Of a DNA stretch of 64,000 bases, positions 1 through 10,024 are shown piece after piece. Location of the stretch: assembly GCF_000614545.1 (NCBI RefSeq), contig NZ_BAKW01000014.1:1-64000 (forward strand), written 5' to 3'. The notes under the pieces are model-generated. The model searched no databases. It was not told where the DNA came from and worked only from the letters and a program-made list of their open reading frames with translations. Position 1 is the stretch's first letter. Each line of letters starts with the position of its first letter. The position numbers and the translations under genes were made by a program. Origin of the DNA: Asaia platycodi JCM 25414. GTDB lineage: Bacteria > Pseudomonadota > Alphaproteobacteria > Acetobacterales > Acetobacteraceae.

Positions 1-456
1 CCTTTGGATCAGCCATAAGCTGCTAATCGTCAGCCCGAAATCAGGCCGAGTAACCCACGCTCAGGCCAGTAAGGCAGCTCGGCTGAAGCCGATGGCACGA
101 CCATATGGCGTCAGACAAGACCTCCCGCATGCAGAACAACAGGACCGGCAGAAGGTAGCGATAGCGACTGATCGCTATCATTCTGGCATTTACATATGCG
201 CCAATAGCGCGCGTCTCACCGCGCATCAGATCGAGATCACGACTCCGACACAAGCAATACATGTCATTGCATATATCTGGCCAATTATGTGGTGCTTTCC
301 CGTAAGGTACTTAAAAATATGACGTTTCCCAGTTGCGCGCACTCCTGAATTTTTCTTGCCGACGCGTTTGTCCGGTAAACGGACCATGCATACAACCATA
401 AGCAGCCCCGTTTCAGACTGAGAGATGCATGTATGGGCAGGAACAGGGAGACTGTA
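1..456. other. gene-free leader region upstream of sthA
   Basis: No protein of recognisable family was found on either strand; the short open frames here overlap each other and have no ribosome binding site. The last ~150 bases before sthA are AT-richer than the surroundings and probably hold its promoter, but no clear -35/-10 pair was identified. Confidence 0.4.
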
Positions 457-1873
457 ATGTCGAACGAATATGACTTCGATCTGGTCGTTATAGGCAGCGG
501 CTGCGGGACGACGGGCCGCGGTGCAGGCCGCCAAATTTGGTCGCTCTGTGCTGGTTGTCGAGCAGAAGGCTCGTGTCGGGGGTGTCTCCGTTCACAAAGG
601 CACCATCCCGTCGAAAACATTGCGTGAAACCGTACTCAATCTGACTGGATGGCGTGAGCGCGGGTTCTATGGAGAGTCCTATCGCGCCAGATCGGAGATC
701 ACTGCGAATGATCTTCGTATGCGGCTTTCAAAAACGCTCGAATTCGAGGTGGATGTTCTCGAGCATCAGTTTGTTCGAAACACCGTTCGTGTTCAGCACG
801 GTCAGGCGCGCTTCCTCGATACGCACCGGATCGAGATTCTGGGAGAGGAGGGTGCTGCCACGGTCGTCTCGGCTGAGAAAATACTGATTGCGGTCGGCAC
901 GACACCTCATCGTCCAGACCATGTGCCTTTCGATGACAGCATCATATTCGATAGCGATGCTATCGTGCATCTGGATAGCCTGCCGCGTTCCCTGATCGTC
1001 GTGGGAGCGGGTGTCATTGGCATGGAATATGCCACGATATTCAGTGCCCTGGATATTCGGGTCACCATTATCGATGCCCGTGAAGACGTTCTCGACTTTG
1101 TCGATCGTGAGTTGATTGCTGAATTGATGCATCAGCTTCGAGAGCGTGGCGTCAGTTTCAGACTGGGAATGAAACTTGAGGCGATCCAGATGGAAGCCGG
1201 TCAACCGGTCGCTATCCTCGAAGGCGGTCGCCGCGTACGGGGCGATATGCTTCTTTATACAGGAGGGCGGTCAGGGGCGACTGGGGCGCTCAATCTGGAG
1301 GCTTGCGGGCTTGAGACGGATGCGCGCGGGCGTCTTTCAGTCAATCCGAAGACCTTCCAGACAAATGTTCCACATATTTACGCTGCGGGCGATGTGATCG
1401 GTTTTCCCTCACTGGCATCCACTTCCATGGAGCAGGGGCGGCTTGCGGCCTGTCATGCCTTTGCTTTTGAAATAACGCATACACCCCAGTATTTTCCCTA
1501 TGGAATCTACTCTGTGCCCGAAATATCGACCGTGGGCATGAGTGAGGAAGAGGTGAGAAAATCCGGGCTGGCTTATGAATGTGGCATTGCCAGACTTCGT
1601 GAGACGTCGCGTGGCAATATCATGGGATTACGCGGCGGGATGCTCAAGATGATTATCTCTCTTGAGGATCGCAAGCTTCTGGGTGTGCATATCATTGGTG
1701 AGGGGGCGACTGAGCTCATCCATATCGGGCAGGCAGTGCTCAATCTGGGGGGGACAGTCGACTACTTTATCGATGCGACATTCAATTATCCCACGCTCGC
1801 CGAAGCCTACAAGATTGCGGCTCTGGATGCATGGAACCGGATCACGCCGCGGCAGGAGAACGACATATCCTGA
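457..1873 (+). CDS. sthA: soluble (Si-specific) NAD(P)+ transhydrogenase, frameshifted
   Basis: Flavoprotein that moves hydride between NADPH and NAD+ in the cytoplasm. It belongs to the pyridine nucleotide-disulfide oxidoreductase family. The usual redox CxxxxC is replaced by a Cys-free GGVSVHKGTIPSKTLRE segment, which separates SthA from lipoamide dehydrogenase and glutathione reductase. A second nucleotide-binding motif (VVGAGVIGMEYATIF) and the C-terminal dimerisation domain (FNYPTLAEAYKIAALDAWNR) are present. The ATG at 457 follows a GGGAG ribosome site. The frame breaks near 501: the N-terminal GSG continues in another frame as AGRRAAVQAAKFGRS, so two bases (probably CC of a Pro codon in GSGPAG) appear to be missing. 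Restored length is about 471 residues, normal for SthA (about 466). The lesion lies in the FAD-binding fingerprint, so if real it would destroy the enzyme. Confidence 0.85.
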
Positions 1874-1962
1874 CTGACGGCAGGGATCTTGTGATTTTCC
1901 CTCCCTTTACGTCTTTGTCGCAAAAGGAGGGAGCCCGATCTTCGGTGTGAGAATGAGGCAAT

Positions 1963-2637
1963 TCAGGCTGGCAAGGCGCTTCCATGCACCTGACCGTCAG
2001 CAGTGACGACAAGCAGGTGATCGCCCACCCATTCCGCCAGAAAGATATTTTCCAGATCGTGCAGCTGCATTGAATCCAGCTCGGCTTTGAGCCATGTCTC
2101 GTCGCGTTCGAGAATCTTGAGTTCGGCTTCCAGAACCTCGCCACGATGGATCAGAAAGCGTGACGGCTTCTTGGCTTCTTCCTTCATGATGACGCTGACA
2201 TGGCCCGTCGTCTCGATCTGGGCGAAATCGATATTGTCGAAGCTGAAAATATTCTGCATGCGCAGGGCGGTTGCGATGTCCTTCATGTCGATACGGCTTG
2301 CGTTTTCCTTGAAATTCTCGATCAGGAAGCGCCCGTTGCGAATGATGGTGATGGGTTCGCCAATGGTGCGTTTGCGCAGGCCGGGTATCTTGCGTGAGAG
2401 TGCATTGAACAGCGCCATCAGAGCAATGCAGAGGATCAGCAGGGCGATGTAATGCAGAATGGGCAGCTTGTCGTTATAGAGAATGCCGCCCACCACGCCG
2501 CCCAGAATGAAATTTCCTACCAGATCGACCGAGGTCATCATGGCAATCTGATTGCGGCCGGTGACATTCAGATAGGAAATGATCAGGGCAAACCCGATAA
2601 CGAGTTTCAGAATGACCCAGAGATAAAGGGTAATCAC
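1963..2637 (-). CDS. DUF421 (YetF/YcaP-like) membrane protein
   Basis: Protein of 224 residues with three N-terminal hydrophobic segments (about residues 5-25, 35-55 and 60-80) followed by a soluble C-terminal domain containing GEPITIIRNGRF and MHDLENI-like patterns typical of the DUF421/YetF family. Function is unknown for the family; the C-terminal domain is presumed cytoplasmic. The start is a GTG at 2637 with an AGGA element about ten bases upstream. It is convergent with sthA, and a 90-base spacer separates the two stops. The DUF3290 partner seen in some Firmicutes is absent. Confidence 0.75.
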   Translation of the reverse strand: MITLYLWVILKLVIGFALIISYLNVTGRNQIAMMTSVDLVGNFILGGVVGGILYNDKLPILHYIALLILCIALMALFNALSRKIPGLRKRTIGEPITIIRNGRFLIENFKENASRIDMKDIATALRMQNIFSFDNIDFAQIETTGHVSVIMKEEAKKPSRFLIHRGEVLEAELKILERDETWLKAELDSMQLHDLENIFLAEWVGDHLLVVTADGQVHGSALPA

Positions 2638-2847
2638 GCGAATCCGGTCCTTTTTTCTAACGCGATAGCGACTTAACAGCCTTGCCCAAAACAGGTTTTT
2701 TCTACCCCGTTACATTAAAAAAACGGGACCAAAGGGACTTCGTTCCTTTGTGGGTATCAGGCAAAGCCCTGATTTCAAAAAATAACCCATGCCTCGCCCC
2801 CTGTCTTTTCGTGTTCATTCTCTTCAAGTCCGAAAAACAAGATAGTT

Positions 2848-2862
2848 GTTCTTGTTTTGTTC
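2848..2862 (+). promoter_or_regulatory. LexA (SOS) box, GTTC-N7-GTTC
   Basis: GTTC at 2848-2851 and GTTC at 2859-2862 are separated by exactly seven bases (TTGTTTT). This is the established alphaproteobacterial LexA operator. It sits 35 bases upstream of the imuA start, where it would control the whole imuA-imuB-dnaE2 operon. Confidence 0.9.
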
Positions 2863-2897
2863 GTATGATACGGCCCAAATTGAAGGGAGGGCTCATC

Positions 2898-3674
2898 ATG
2901 AAGGAGAGACCGGGCATGGCTGTGCTGCGCGATAGCGTGGCGCGCATAGAGCAGCGTTATCAGAAAAATTCTGCCATGCTTTATCTGGAGACGGGGCTGC
3001 CTGCTGTCGACGAGGCGCTCAAGGGCGGGCTGCGTCGAGGCGTTGTGCATGAATTTCTGGGGGAAGGGCATGACCGGGGCCTCTGCGCGCGGCCTACGCG
3101 GTTTATCGCGCAGATTCTGGCGCGCGCCACCGGACCAGTTGTCTGGGTGGTCCCACAGGGGGAGGAGGTGGTTCTGGCAGGTCTGTGCCAGGCCGGGCTG
3201 TCCGCCGCGCGACTGCTCTGCATCGAAGCCGAGCCCTCGCGTCTGGCTGGCACAGTAGAAGACGTATTGCGCAGCAAGGGCATAACAGCAGTTGTCGCCG
3301 ATCTGGCCGAACCGCTCTCTCTCACGGCTTCGCGCCGCCTGGTTTTGGCAGCCGAAGCCTCAGGGGTGACGGGATTTCTGCTGCATCGTCATGAGCATTT
3401 CGTGCCGCCAAGTGCCTGCTGGACGCGCTGGCGTATTGGTGCGGCTCCTTCCGATCCGATCAGGGTCGGGCGCCGTGCCCTACTGTCTTTCCCCGAGGCG
3501 TTTTCACTCAGTTTGCTGCGTTGCCGTGGTGGAGAATCCCTTTCCTGGAGGATCGGAACGGATCATGTCGCGCCGTCTTCTCTCCCTCTGGCTACCGCAT
3601 TGGCGCACGACGCTCTGGCAAAAGAGACACCCACAGGGCGATCCGGCCGTGCCGCTGGTATTGTACGGGCGTGA
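2898..3674 (+). CDS. imuA: SOS mutasome protein ImuA
   Basis: RecA/SulA-like accessory protein of the damage-inducible translesion polymerase complex. The 258-residue protein begins at ATG 2898 after AGGGAGG. It shows the family's N-terminal helix and LETGLPAVDEALKGGLRRG segment, the VVHEFLGE strand, and the late RRALLSFPEAFSLSLLRCRGG segment. It is first in the operon and directly follows a LexA box. Its C-terminal ~36 codons (3565-3674) overlap the start of imuB in a different frame. Both overlapping segments look like genuine family sequence, so this is an unusually long overlap rather than a misplaced start. Confidence 0.88.
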   Translation: MKERPGMAVLRDSVARIEQRYQKNSAMLYLETGLPAVDEALKGGLRRGVVHEFLGEGHDRGLCARPTRFIAQILARATGPVVWVVPQGEEVVLAGLCQAGLSAARLLCIEAEPSRLAGTVEDVLRSKGITAVVADLAEPLSLTASRRLVLAAEASGVTGFLLHRHEHFVPPSACWTRWRIGAAPSDPIRVGRRALLSFPEAFSLSLLRCRGGESLSWRIGTDHVAPSSLPLATALAHDALAKETPTGRSGRAAGIVRA

Positions 3675-5081
3675 AGGCCAGAGCCGGAAAATTGTGGCGG
3701 CGAACGAAGCGGCTTTATGTGGCGGCATCCAGCAGGGCAGTTTCTGGCTATGGCGCGCAGTCTCGTGCCGGATCTCCTGGCCGAAGAGGTGGCGCCCAGG
3801 AAGGATGCCCTGGCCCTCCAGAAGCTGGCCGAGTGGTGCCGCTGTTTTTCGCCTCTTGTTGCCATCGACCAGCCCGACGGGCTCTGGATCGATACGACAG
3901 GCTGTGCGCATCTGTTCGGCGGCGAGATGGCCATGCTCGAAGCGGTGAGAAACCGTCTGGCTGAGCGCGGCCATGACGTGCGTGCGGCTTTGGCGGAAAC
4001 AGCCGGTGCGGCTCATGCTCTGGCCCGTTACGGACGGGATAGGCTGACCGTTGTCTCCGAGGGAGAGGCTGGGCAGGCTTTGCGCTTCTTGCCGATCGAG
4101 GCCCTGCGTCTTGAGGCTCAGGAATGCGACCGGCTGCGTGTGTTGGGTATTACCCGTATTGCTGATCTCTGCGAGGTCCCGCGTGCTGCCTTGACGCGGC
4201 GCTTCGGTACAGCGCCTGCGCGCCAGCTTGATTTCGTGCTTGGCCGGCAGAAAGAGCCGCTTTTGTTCGAACAGCCTGTGGTTGCGCTTCATGTGAAGCG
4301 CCATCTGGTCGAACCTATCGGTACGGCAGGAAGCATCGCGCTGGTGATGCAGGTGCTGATCGAGGAAATGGCAGGATTGTTGCAGCAGAAGGGCCTGGGC
4401 GCACGTCGCGTCGATCTGTTCTGTCAGCGTGTGGATGAGGGGATCCAGGCCGTGCGCATCGGCACATCCGAACCGGTAAACGACCCGGCGCGGCTGTGTC
4501 GTCTGTTACAGGAACGCATCGAGACCATCGACCCGGGTTTCGGAATCGAATGCATGAGTCTTCAGGTCGATCGTGCCGAGCGCCAGGCCTCTGCCATGGC
4601 AGGGGGCGATCTTGCGGGTACGTCGCACGGGATGAATGACGAGGCGGTGGGCATTCTGGCCGAACGGTTGCGCAACAGGCCGGAGCTACGGGGCGTCTAT
4701 TATCTGGGAGAGACCCATGCGCCCTTTCCGGAAGCCGCCCAGCAGCGTCTTGCAGCGCCCTGCACTACACATGGTGTGTCCCTCTGGCCGCGCCCCACCC
4801 GTCTATTCGCCCCGCCGCGCCCGATCGCCCCGCCCGATCTGGGAGAGGATGACAGTCCGCAGCGCTTCATCTGGCAGGGAAGGGCACTCGCCGTTCGCGG
4901 GTCCGATGGGCCAGAGCGCCTGCACGGGGCATGGTGGCAGCAGGCAGCTCAGGCGGGAGCCATACGTGATTACTGGATCGTAGAAATCGAAAACGGTGAA
5001 CGTTTCTGGCTGTTTCGCAGCGGAGATGGGGCACATCGCTGGTCTGGCGACGGGGCGTGGTTCGTCCACGGCTTATTCTGA
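3565..5081 (+). CDS. imuB: DNA polymerase Y-family-like protein ImuB, frameshifted
   Basis: Catalytically inactive Y-family polymerase homologue. In the established model it links DnaE2 and ImuA to the beta clamp during SOS mutagenesis. ATG at 3565 gives MSRRLLSLWLPHW, the usual ImuB N-terminus. The frame breaks near 3735, where a GGG run probably should be GGGG: GGIQQG then continues as QFLAMARSLVPDLLAEEV in the next frame. Later segments (DGLWIDTTGCAHLFGGE, the helix-hairpin-helix-like RVLGITRIADLCEVPRAAL, and the C-terminal DYWIVEIENGERFWLFR) are intact. Reconstructed length is about 505 residues. Its TGA stop overlaps the ATG of the next small gene (TGATG). Confidence 0.87.
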
Positions 5082-5341
5082 TGACGGAGGAGTTTCTGCC
5101 CCGTGACGAGGTTCTGCGCGCTGCTGAACCCAATGATATTGCCGAGGCCTTGACCCATGCCCTGCGTTTCGATGGGCGCCGTCGCGTGCATGATGCCGAT
5201 GAACTCATGGCGGGTCTCGTTGCCACGCGTCTGGTCGCTCATCTGGCGCGCTGCGGCTTCGTGTTGATGAAACGCGCGGCCGTGCCCCCCCACGACACCA
5301 GCCATCATGGGCACCCTCATGAGGCGAATCAAAAGCCGTGA
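5081..5341 (+). CDS. small conserved protein embedded in the imuB-dnaE2 junction
   Basis: An 86-residue protein starting at ATG 5081, which overlaps the imuB stop (TGATG), and ending at TGA 5339-5341, which overlaps the dnaE2 GTG start. Overlap at both ends implies translational coupling and makes it a fourth member of the SOS operon. The core ([20 protein letters not shown] followed by [16 protein letters not shown]) resembles small uncharacterised proteins I recall from alphaproteobacteria. The C-terminal tail is His-rich ([11 protein letters not shown]). There is no membrane segment or signal peptide. Function is unknown; a role in regulating or assembling the mutasome is only an inference from position. 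Confidence 0.75.
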   Translation: MTEEFLPRDEVLRAAEPNDIAEALTHALRFDGRRRVHDADELMAGLVATRLVAHLARCGFVLMKRAAVPPHDTSHHGHPHEANQKP

Positions 5342-8300
5342 CGACGCCGTTGCATGTCACCTCCTATTATTCCTTTCTGCGTGGGGTGAGCGCCCCGCAT
5401 GATCTATTTTCTGTTGCCCATGCGCAGGGACACAAGGCGCTGGCCCTGACGGATCGCCATTCCGTAGCGGGTATGGTGCGGGCGCATGATGCAGCGAAAC
5501 AAAGCGGTGTCAGGCTGATCCCGGGCTGTCGTCTTGACCTGACAGACGGCACCGTTTTGCTGGTTTATCCCCTAGATCACGCAGGTTGGGGGCAGCTTTG
5601 CCGTCTGCTGACGCTGGGCCATAGACGTGGTCCGAGAGAGATTTTTTCCCTTACCTGGCAGGATCTGGAACAGGGAAGCGACCGGCTGGTCTGCGTGATG
5701 CTGCCCGAAGGAGGCAAAGCGCAGATCTCTTCAGCGCTGGCGCGTCTGGCAGGGCTGAGGCAGGCGACGAAAAGTCCCGTCTATTGCGGCTTGTCGCGAC
5801 GCAGCCAGCCTGCCGATCTTCAATGGCTGTGCACCGTGCAGTCGTGGGCACATGAAGCGGGTATCGAGACGGTCGTGACCGGCGATGTGCTGTATCATGA
5901 GGCACGCTGCCATGTGTTGCAGGATGTGGTGACGGCCATTCGCGAGCATTGCACGCTCGATGCGCTTGGTGAGCGTCGCGAACTGCATGAAGCGCGCGCC
6001 CTCAAGGCGCCTGCCATGCTGGCAGCGCAGTATGAGGCTTTTCCCGCTGCTTTGGCGTGTGTTGCCGAAATCGAGGCGCAATGTCGTTTTTCGATGGACG
6101 ATCTCTGTTATCAATATCCGCAGGAAACCGATCGTCCCGATGAAACACCCCAACAGACCCTGACCCGCCTGGTGCGCGAAGCCCTGCCACGCCGCTATCC
6201 GGCTGGCGTCAAAGAGGCCGTTCACAAGCAGATCGCGCATGAACTCGATCTGGTCGGTTCCCTGGATTATGCGCCCTATTTTCTGACCGTACACAGCATC
6301 GTGCATCAGGCGCGCGAGCTGGGTATCGTCTGTCAGGGGCGTGGATCGGCAGCCAATTCGGCCATTTGCTATGTGTTGGGCATTACGGCCATCGATCCGA
6401 TTCAGTCGGGATTGTTATTCGAGCGGTTTCTTTCAGTAGAAAGACGCGAGCCACCCGATATCGATGTCGATTTCGAAAGCGATCGGCGCGAAGAGATCAT
6501 TCAGTGGATCTATCGCCGTTACGGGCGGAGCCATTCGGCTCTGTGCGCCACGCTCATGCGCTATCGCCCGAAAGGAGCGTTGCGCGACGTCGGCAAGGTG
6601 CTCGGCCTTTCTGAAGATGTGCTCGGGCTGATATCGAAATATCTGGCCTCGTCGCTGGGTGATCCTGTTCTGCTTAGGGCCCGTGCGGCAGAGTTGAATC
6701 TCTCTTTGTCAGACCGGGCTCTGGCGCTCACCTTGCGTCTGGCGGGTGAGCTGGTGGGAATTCCCCGACAGCTTGGCACCCATCCTGGCGGCTTCGTTCT
6801 GACGCGCGATCGTCTGGACGAGCTGGTGCCTATTCAGCCCGCCGCCATGGAAGATCGTCAGATTATCGTCTGGGACAAGGACGATATCGACATTCTGCGT
6901 TTCATGAAGGTCGACGTATTGGGGCTCGGTATGCTCGGCTGTCTGCGTCGCGGTTTCGACATGCTGCAGGACTATCGCATCCGTCATCTGGAAATGAGTT
7001 CCGTCCCGCCCGATGACCCAAAAACCTATGAGAGGATCTGCCGTGCCGACACGCTCGGGACGTTTCAGATCGAGAGCCGCGCCCAGATGTCCATGTTACC
7101 GCGGCTCAAACCACGCAAATTCTACGATCTTGTGGTGCAGGTCGCGATTGTTCGCCCCGGTCCCATTCAGGGCGACATGGTGCATCCCTATCTGCGTCGT
7201 CGCGAGGGGATCGAACTGCCGGATTACCCCAAGCCGGAACTCGAACAGATTCTCGGTAAAACGCTTGGCGTGCCGCTTTTTCAGGAGCAGGCCATGCAGG
7301 TGGCTATCAAATGTGCGGGTTTCACCCCCGGCGAGGCCGATCAGCTCCGGCGTTCAATGGCGACGTTCAAGTTCACAGGCGGGGTCTCGCATTTCAGGAC
7401 CAAGCTGATCGAGGGCATGGTCGCCAATCATTATGAGCGCGACTTTGCCGAGCGCACATTCCGCCAGCTTGAGGGTTTCGGTTCCTATGGCTTCCCGGAG
7501 AGTCACGCGGCCAGTTTTGCGCTGATCGCCTATGTCTCGAATTATCTGAAATGCCATCATCCCGATGTGTTTTGCGCCGCTTTGCTCAACTCCCAGCCAA
7601 TGGGGTTTTATGCTCCGGCGCAGGTGGTGCGCGATGCGCGCGAGCATGGCGTCGATGTGCGGGCTATCGACATCAATGCCTCACGCTGGGATTGTCATCT
7701 GGAAAGCGTGTCTGCTACGCGTTCTCACGCCGTGCGTCTGGGGTTCCGTCTGGTCAAGGGCCTGTCGAATGATCATGCTGCCAGACTGATCGCCAATCGC
7801 TTTCCTGCTTATGATTCGCTGGACGATGTCTGGCGCCGTGCCGATATTCCCGTCTCCGCGCTTGAGGCCTTGGCTTCTGCCGATGCTTTTCGCTCGCTCA
7901 ATCTCGACCGGCGTGCTGCGCTCTGGGCCATCAAGGGACTGGCCGATACGGTGCTGCCGCTTTTTGCCGCCGCCGATCGCAAGCTGAACCGCCCAGGCCC
8001 GGAGGTGATCGAGCCCGATTATACGCCACGGCCCATGAGCGAAGGGCGCGAGGTCGTGGAAGATTACAACACGCTCGGTCTGACCCTGCGCCAGCATCCG
8101 ATGGCCTTTCTCCGCCCGCGTCTGGCGCAGCGTGGTATGGTGACCTGCGCTGATCTGCGCGTCTTGCGTGATGGCAGCCGTGTCGTGGTGCCGGGTCTGG
8201 TGCTGATGCGTCAGCGCCCCGGTACGGCCCATGGCGTGATGTTCATGACGCTGGAAGATGAAACCGGCACGGCCAATCTCATCATCTGGAAAGACCGTGC

Positions 8301-8493
8301 CGAAGCTCAGCGCCGCATTGTGATCGGCGTCAACGCCGTCGCCTGTCACGGTACGCTGCAACGCGAAGGCGAGGTAATCCATGTCGTGATGCAGCGTCTG
8401 GAAGACCTGACCCCTCTGATGCATGACATTGCCGTATCAGAGGAAGAAGAGGGCACAGTCGCGCCAAGGCTCAAGGCACGTGATTTTCATTGA
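5338..8493 (+). CDS. dnaE2: error-prone DNA polymerase DnaE2 (ImuC)
   Basis: C-family polymerase alpha subunit paralogue that performs SOS-induced translesion synthesis with ImuA and ImuB. The 1051-residue frame is intact. It begins at GTG 5338, which shares four bases (GTGA) with the stop of the preceding small gene. Order: PHP domain ([19 protein letters not shown], residues 6-24), palm with [17 protein letters not shown] and the catalytic [10 protein letters not shown] motif (Asp residues near 374-378), fingers ([17 protein letters not shown]), then a C-terminal OB fold ([20 protein letters not shown]). Length is typical for DnaE2 and shorter than DnaE1 (about 1150). Confidence 0.95.
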   Translation: MTTPLHVTSYYSFLRGVSAPHDLFSVAHAQGHKALALTDRHSVAGMVRAHDAAKQSGVRLIPGCRLDLTDGTVLLVYPLDHAGWGQLCRLLTLGHRRGPREIFSLTWQDLEQGSDRLVCVMLPEGGKAQISSALARLAGLRQATKSPVYCGLSRRSQPADLQWLCTVQSWAHEAGIETVVTGDVLYHEARCHVLQDVVTAIREHCTLDALGERRELHEARALKAPAMLAAQYEAFPAALACVAEIEAQCRFSMDDLCYQYPQETDRPDETPQQTLTRLVREALPRRYPAGVKEAVHKQIAHELDLVGSLDYAPYFLTVHSIVHQARELGIVCQGRGSAANSAICYVLGITAIDPIQSGLLFERFLSVERREPPDIDVDFESDRREEIIQWIYRRYGRSHSALCATLMRYRPKGALRDVGKVLGLSEDVLGLISKYLASSLGDPVLLRARAAELNLSLSDRALALTLRLAGELVGIPRQLGTHPGGFVLTRDRLDELVPIQPAAMEDRQIIVWDKDDIDILRFMKVDVLGLGMLGCLRRGFDMLQDYRIRHLEMSSVPPDDPKTYERICRADTLGTFQIESRAQMSMLPRLKPRKFYDLVVQVAIVRPGPIQGDMVHPYLRRREGIELPDYPKPELEQILGKTLGVPLFQEQAMQVAIKCAGFTPGEADQLRRSMATFKFTGGVSHFRTKLIEGMVANHYERDFAERTFRQLEGFGSYGFPESHAASFALIAYVSNYLKCHHPDVFCAALLNSQPMGFYAPAQVVRDAREHGVDVRAIDINASRWDCHLESVSATRSHAVRLGFRLVKGLSNDHAARLIANRFPAYDSLDDVWRRADIPVSALEALASADAFRSLNLDRRAALWAIKGLADTVLPLFAAADRKLNRPGPEVIEPDYTPRPMSEGREVVEDYNTLGLTLRQHPMAFLRPRLAQRGMVTCADLRVLRDGSRVVVPGLVLMRQRPGTAHGVMFMTLEDETGTANLIIWKDRAEAQRRIVIGVNAVACHGTLQREGEVIHVVMQRLEDLTPLMHDIAVSEEEEGTVAPRLKARDFH

Positions 8494-8507
8494 AGGATAA
8501 CAAACAG

Positions 8508-8534
8508 GCCAACTCCGAAAATTCCGGAGTTGGC
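8508..8534. terminator. inverted repeat between convergent dnaE2 and qorB, probable bidirectional terminator
   Basis: A perfect 10-bp stem, GCCAACTCCG (8508-8517) with CGGAGTTGGC (8525-8534), encloses a 7-base loop. It lies 15 bases after the dnaE2 stop and 29 bases before the qorB stop. There is no strong U tract on the + side, so termination strength is uncertain. Confidence 0.65.
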
Positions 8535-8562
8535 TCGTGAGAGGGTTCGGGTCGCAGTAAGA

Positions 8563-9408
8563 TTACGCCAGAGCCGAGGCGACGCTTGCAGCGAGCCCCG
8601 TCGTAGGCCGCTCGATTAAGGCAGAGAGTTGATGACTGTCATCGAAAAGAGCGCCACGTGATGCAGCACTATCCCAGCTTGCGATGGCAGACGCCAACCC
8701 GTCAGGCAGGCCGAACTTGACGAGCGCCTGCGCATATTCGTTTTCAGCAAGATCCAGATAAGGAATTTGCTGGCCCGATTGCCGCGAGATCTCTGCGGCC
8801 AGCTCGGCCAATGTCCAGGCAGTATCCCCTGCGAGTTCGTATATTTTTCCGCTATGGCGAGAGGCTGTCGCTGTGATCGCCAGAGCTTCGGCATAGTCCG
8901 CGCGGGAGGCAGATGAAATCAGGCCCTTACCGGCACTGCCGATAAAAGCACCTCCCTCGAGAGCGGATTTGACGGATGCGGTATAGTTCTCGGTGTACCA
9001 GCCGTTGCGCAAGATCGTGAAAGACAGACCCGATGCCTGTAATGCTGCTTCGGTCGCGCGGTGCTCATCAGCCAGCGAGAGTGCCGAAACATCGGCATGG
9101 AGCACACTCGTATAGATAATACGTTTCACATTGGCAGATTGCGCCGCAGCGATCACGTTGCGATGCTGGGTAACGCGCTGGCCGATCTCGCTCGAGGAAA
9201 TCAGAATTAGTGTATCGACCCCGGTCAATCCGGGGATGAGCGTTTCGATTTGGCTATAATCGAAGCGACGCGTCTCGATAGTGTTCAAGACTGGCTCTGT
9301 CGGTGTGCGCATGAGAGCAATGATCGGCTCTGCGTTTTCTTGTTCCGCTAGTCTGTTGAGCACAAGCTGGCCGAGCTGACCGCTCGCCCCGGTAATCGCA
9401 ATTGTCAT
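8563..9408 (-). CDS. qorB: NAD(P)H:quinone oxidoreductase QorB/YtfG-like (NmrA-type SDR)
   Basis: Atypical short-chain dehydrogenase of 281 residues that reduces quinones with NAD(P)H. The N-terminal GASGQLGQLV nucleotide-binding motif, LILISSSEIGQRVTQHRNVI, YTSVLHADVSALSLADEH, LRNGWYTENY and the C-terminal LIERPTTGLAASV follow the E. coli QorB sequence I recall almost block for block. The ATG is at 9408. It is divergent from an HxlR-family regulator across an 84-base spacer carrying two inverted repeats, the same qorB/qorR (ytfG/ytfH) arrangement known from enterobacteria. Confidence 0.92.
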   Translation of the reverse strand: MTIAITGASGQLGQLVLNRLAEQENAEPIIALMRTPTEPVLNTIETRRFDYSQIETLIPGLTGVDTLILISSSEIGQRVTQHRNVIAAAQSANVKRIIYTSVLHADVSALSLADEHRATEAALQASGLSFTILRNGWYTENYTASVKSALEGGAFIGSAGKGLISSASRADYAEALAITATASRHSGKIYELAGDTAWTLAELAAEISRQSGQQIPYLDLAENEYAQALVKFGLPDGLASAIASWDSAASRGALFDDSHQLSALIERPTTGLAASVASALA

Positions 9409-9458
9409 TTTTGCCTCATTCCGGCTGTGATTGTCACGCGCCAGACTTAGGAATATTG

Positions 9459-9489
9459 CTTACTTTTGGTAAGTACATACGGGAATGTA
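9459..9489. promoter_or_regulatory. paired inverted repeats in the qorB-qorR intergenic region (putative QorR operators)
   Basis: CTTAC-TTTTG-GTAAG at 9459-9473 is a perfect inverted repeat, immediately followed by TACAT-N6-ATGTA at 9474-9489. Both lie between the divergent qorB and qorR starts, 4-34 bases before the qorR ATG. HxlR-type regulators usually bind such short dyads as dimers, so autoregulation and repression of qorB is the likely role (inference). Confidence 0.65.
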
Positions 9490-9492
9490 AGT

Positions 9493-9894
9493 ATGAAGAA
9501 TTATCCGAAGGAGGCCCCAGAGCCGCTTTCTGTTCGGCTTCGTCGCGGTGATCTGCTGATTGCCCAATGCCCGTCCCGTGAGGTGCTGAAGCATATTACC
9601 AGCCGTTGGGGCGTGCTGGTACTGATTGTGCTGCAAGACGGTACGCGTCGTTTCAGTGAGTTACGTCGTCAGATCGGCGGCGTCAGTGAGCGTATGCTGG
9701 CCCAGACACTGCGATGGCTCGAAGGGGACGGTCTGGTGAACCGCGTGGCGTTCAATGTCGTGCCTCCCCATGTCGAATACAGCCTCACGCCGCTCGGGCA
9801 GGAAGCTGCCAGCAAGGTCTCTGAACTCGCGGACTGGATCGAGACAAGATTGCCGGATGTTCTGGCCTCTCGACGAGAAGAGACGGGCGTCTAG
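9493..9894 (+). CDS. qorR: HxlR-family transcriptional regulator (QorR/YtfH-like)
   Basis: Protein of 133 residues from ATG 9493 with a winged helix-turn-helix of the HxlR type: CPSREVLKHITSRWGVLVLI, RRFSELRRQIGGVSERML, TLRWLEGDGLVNR and the wing VEYSLTPLGQEA. An N-terminal Cys (CPSRE) is in the position used for redox or electrophile sensing in QorR/HypR-type members. A TTG nine codons upstream is in frame but lies inside the putative operator, so the ATG is preferred. Divergent to qorB, which it probably represses. Confidence 0.88.
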   Translation: MKNYPKEAPEPLSVRLRRGDLLIAQCPSREVLKHITSRWGVLVLIVLQDGTRRFSELRRQIGGVSERMLAQTLRWLEGDGLVNRVAFNVVPPHVEYSLTPLGQEAASKVSELADWIETRLPDVLASRREETGV

Positions 9895-10024
9895 AAAGCC
9901 TGTTACTCAGACCAAGTCTGGCTTCTTGCTTGTCAGGCCGCCTCCGATCGGATCATTCAGCGAAAATATGTCTGTCATCGCCAAAATTCTGTGCAAAACT
10001 TCTGCGTGTGGGCATTGTTGGGTT

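Noticed and set aside
457-5081. Programmed ribosomal frameshifting as the cause of the breaks in sthA and imuB
   Set aside because: No slippery heptamer followed by a structure was seen, and the same kind of break occurs in some twenty unrelated genes, so a sequencing cause is simpler.
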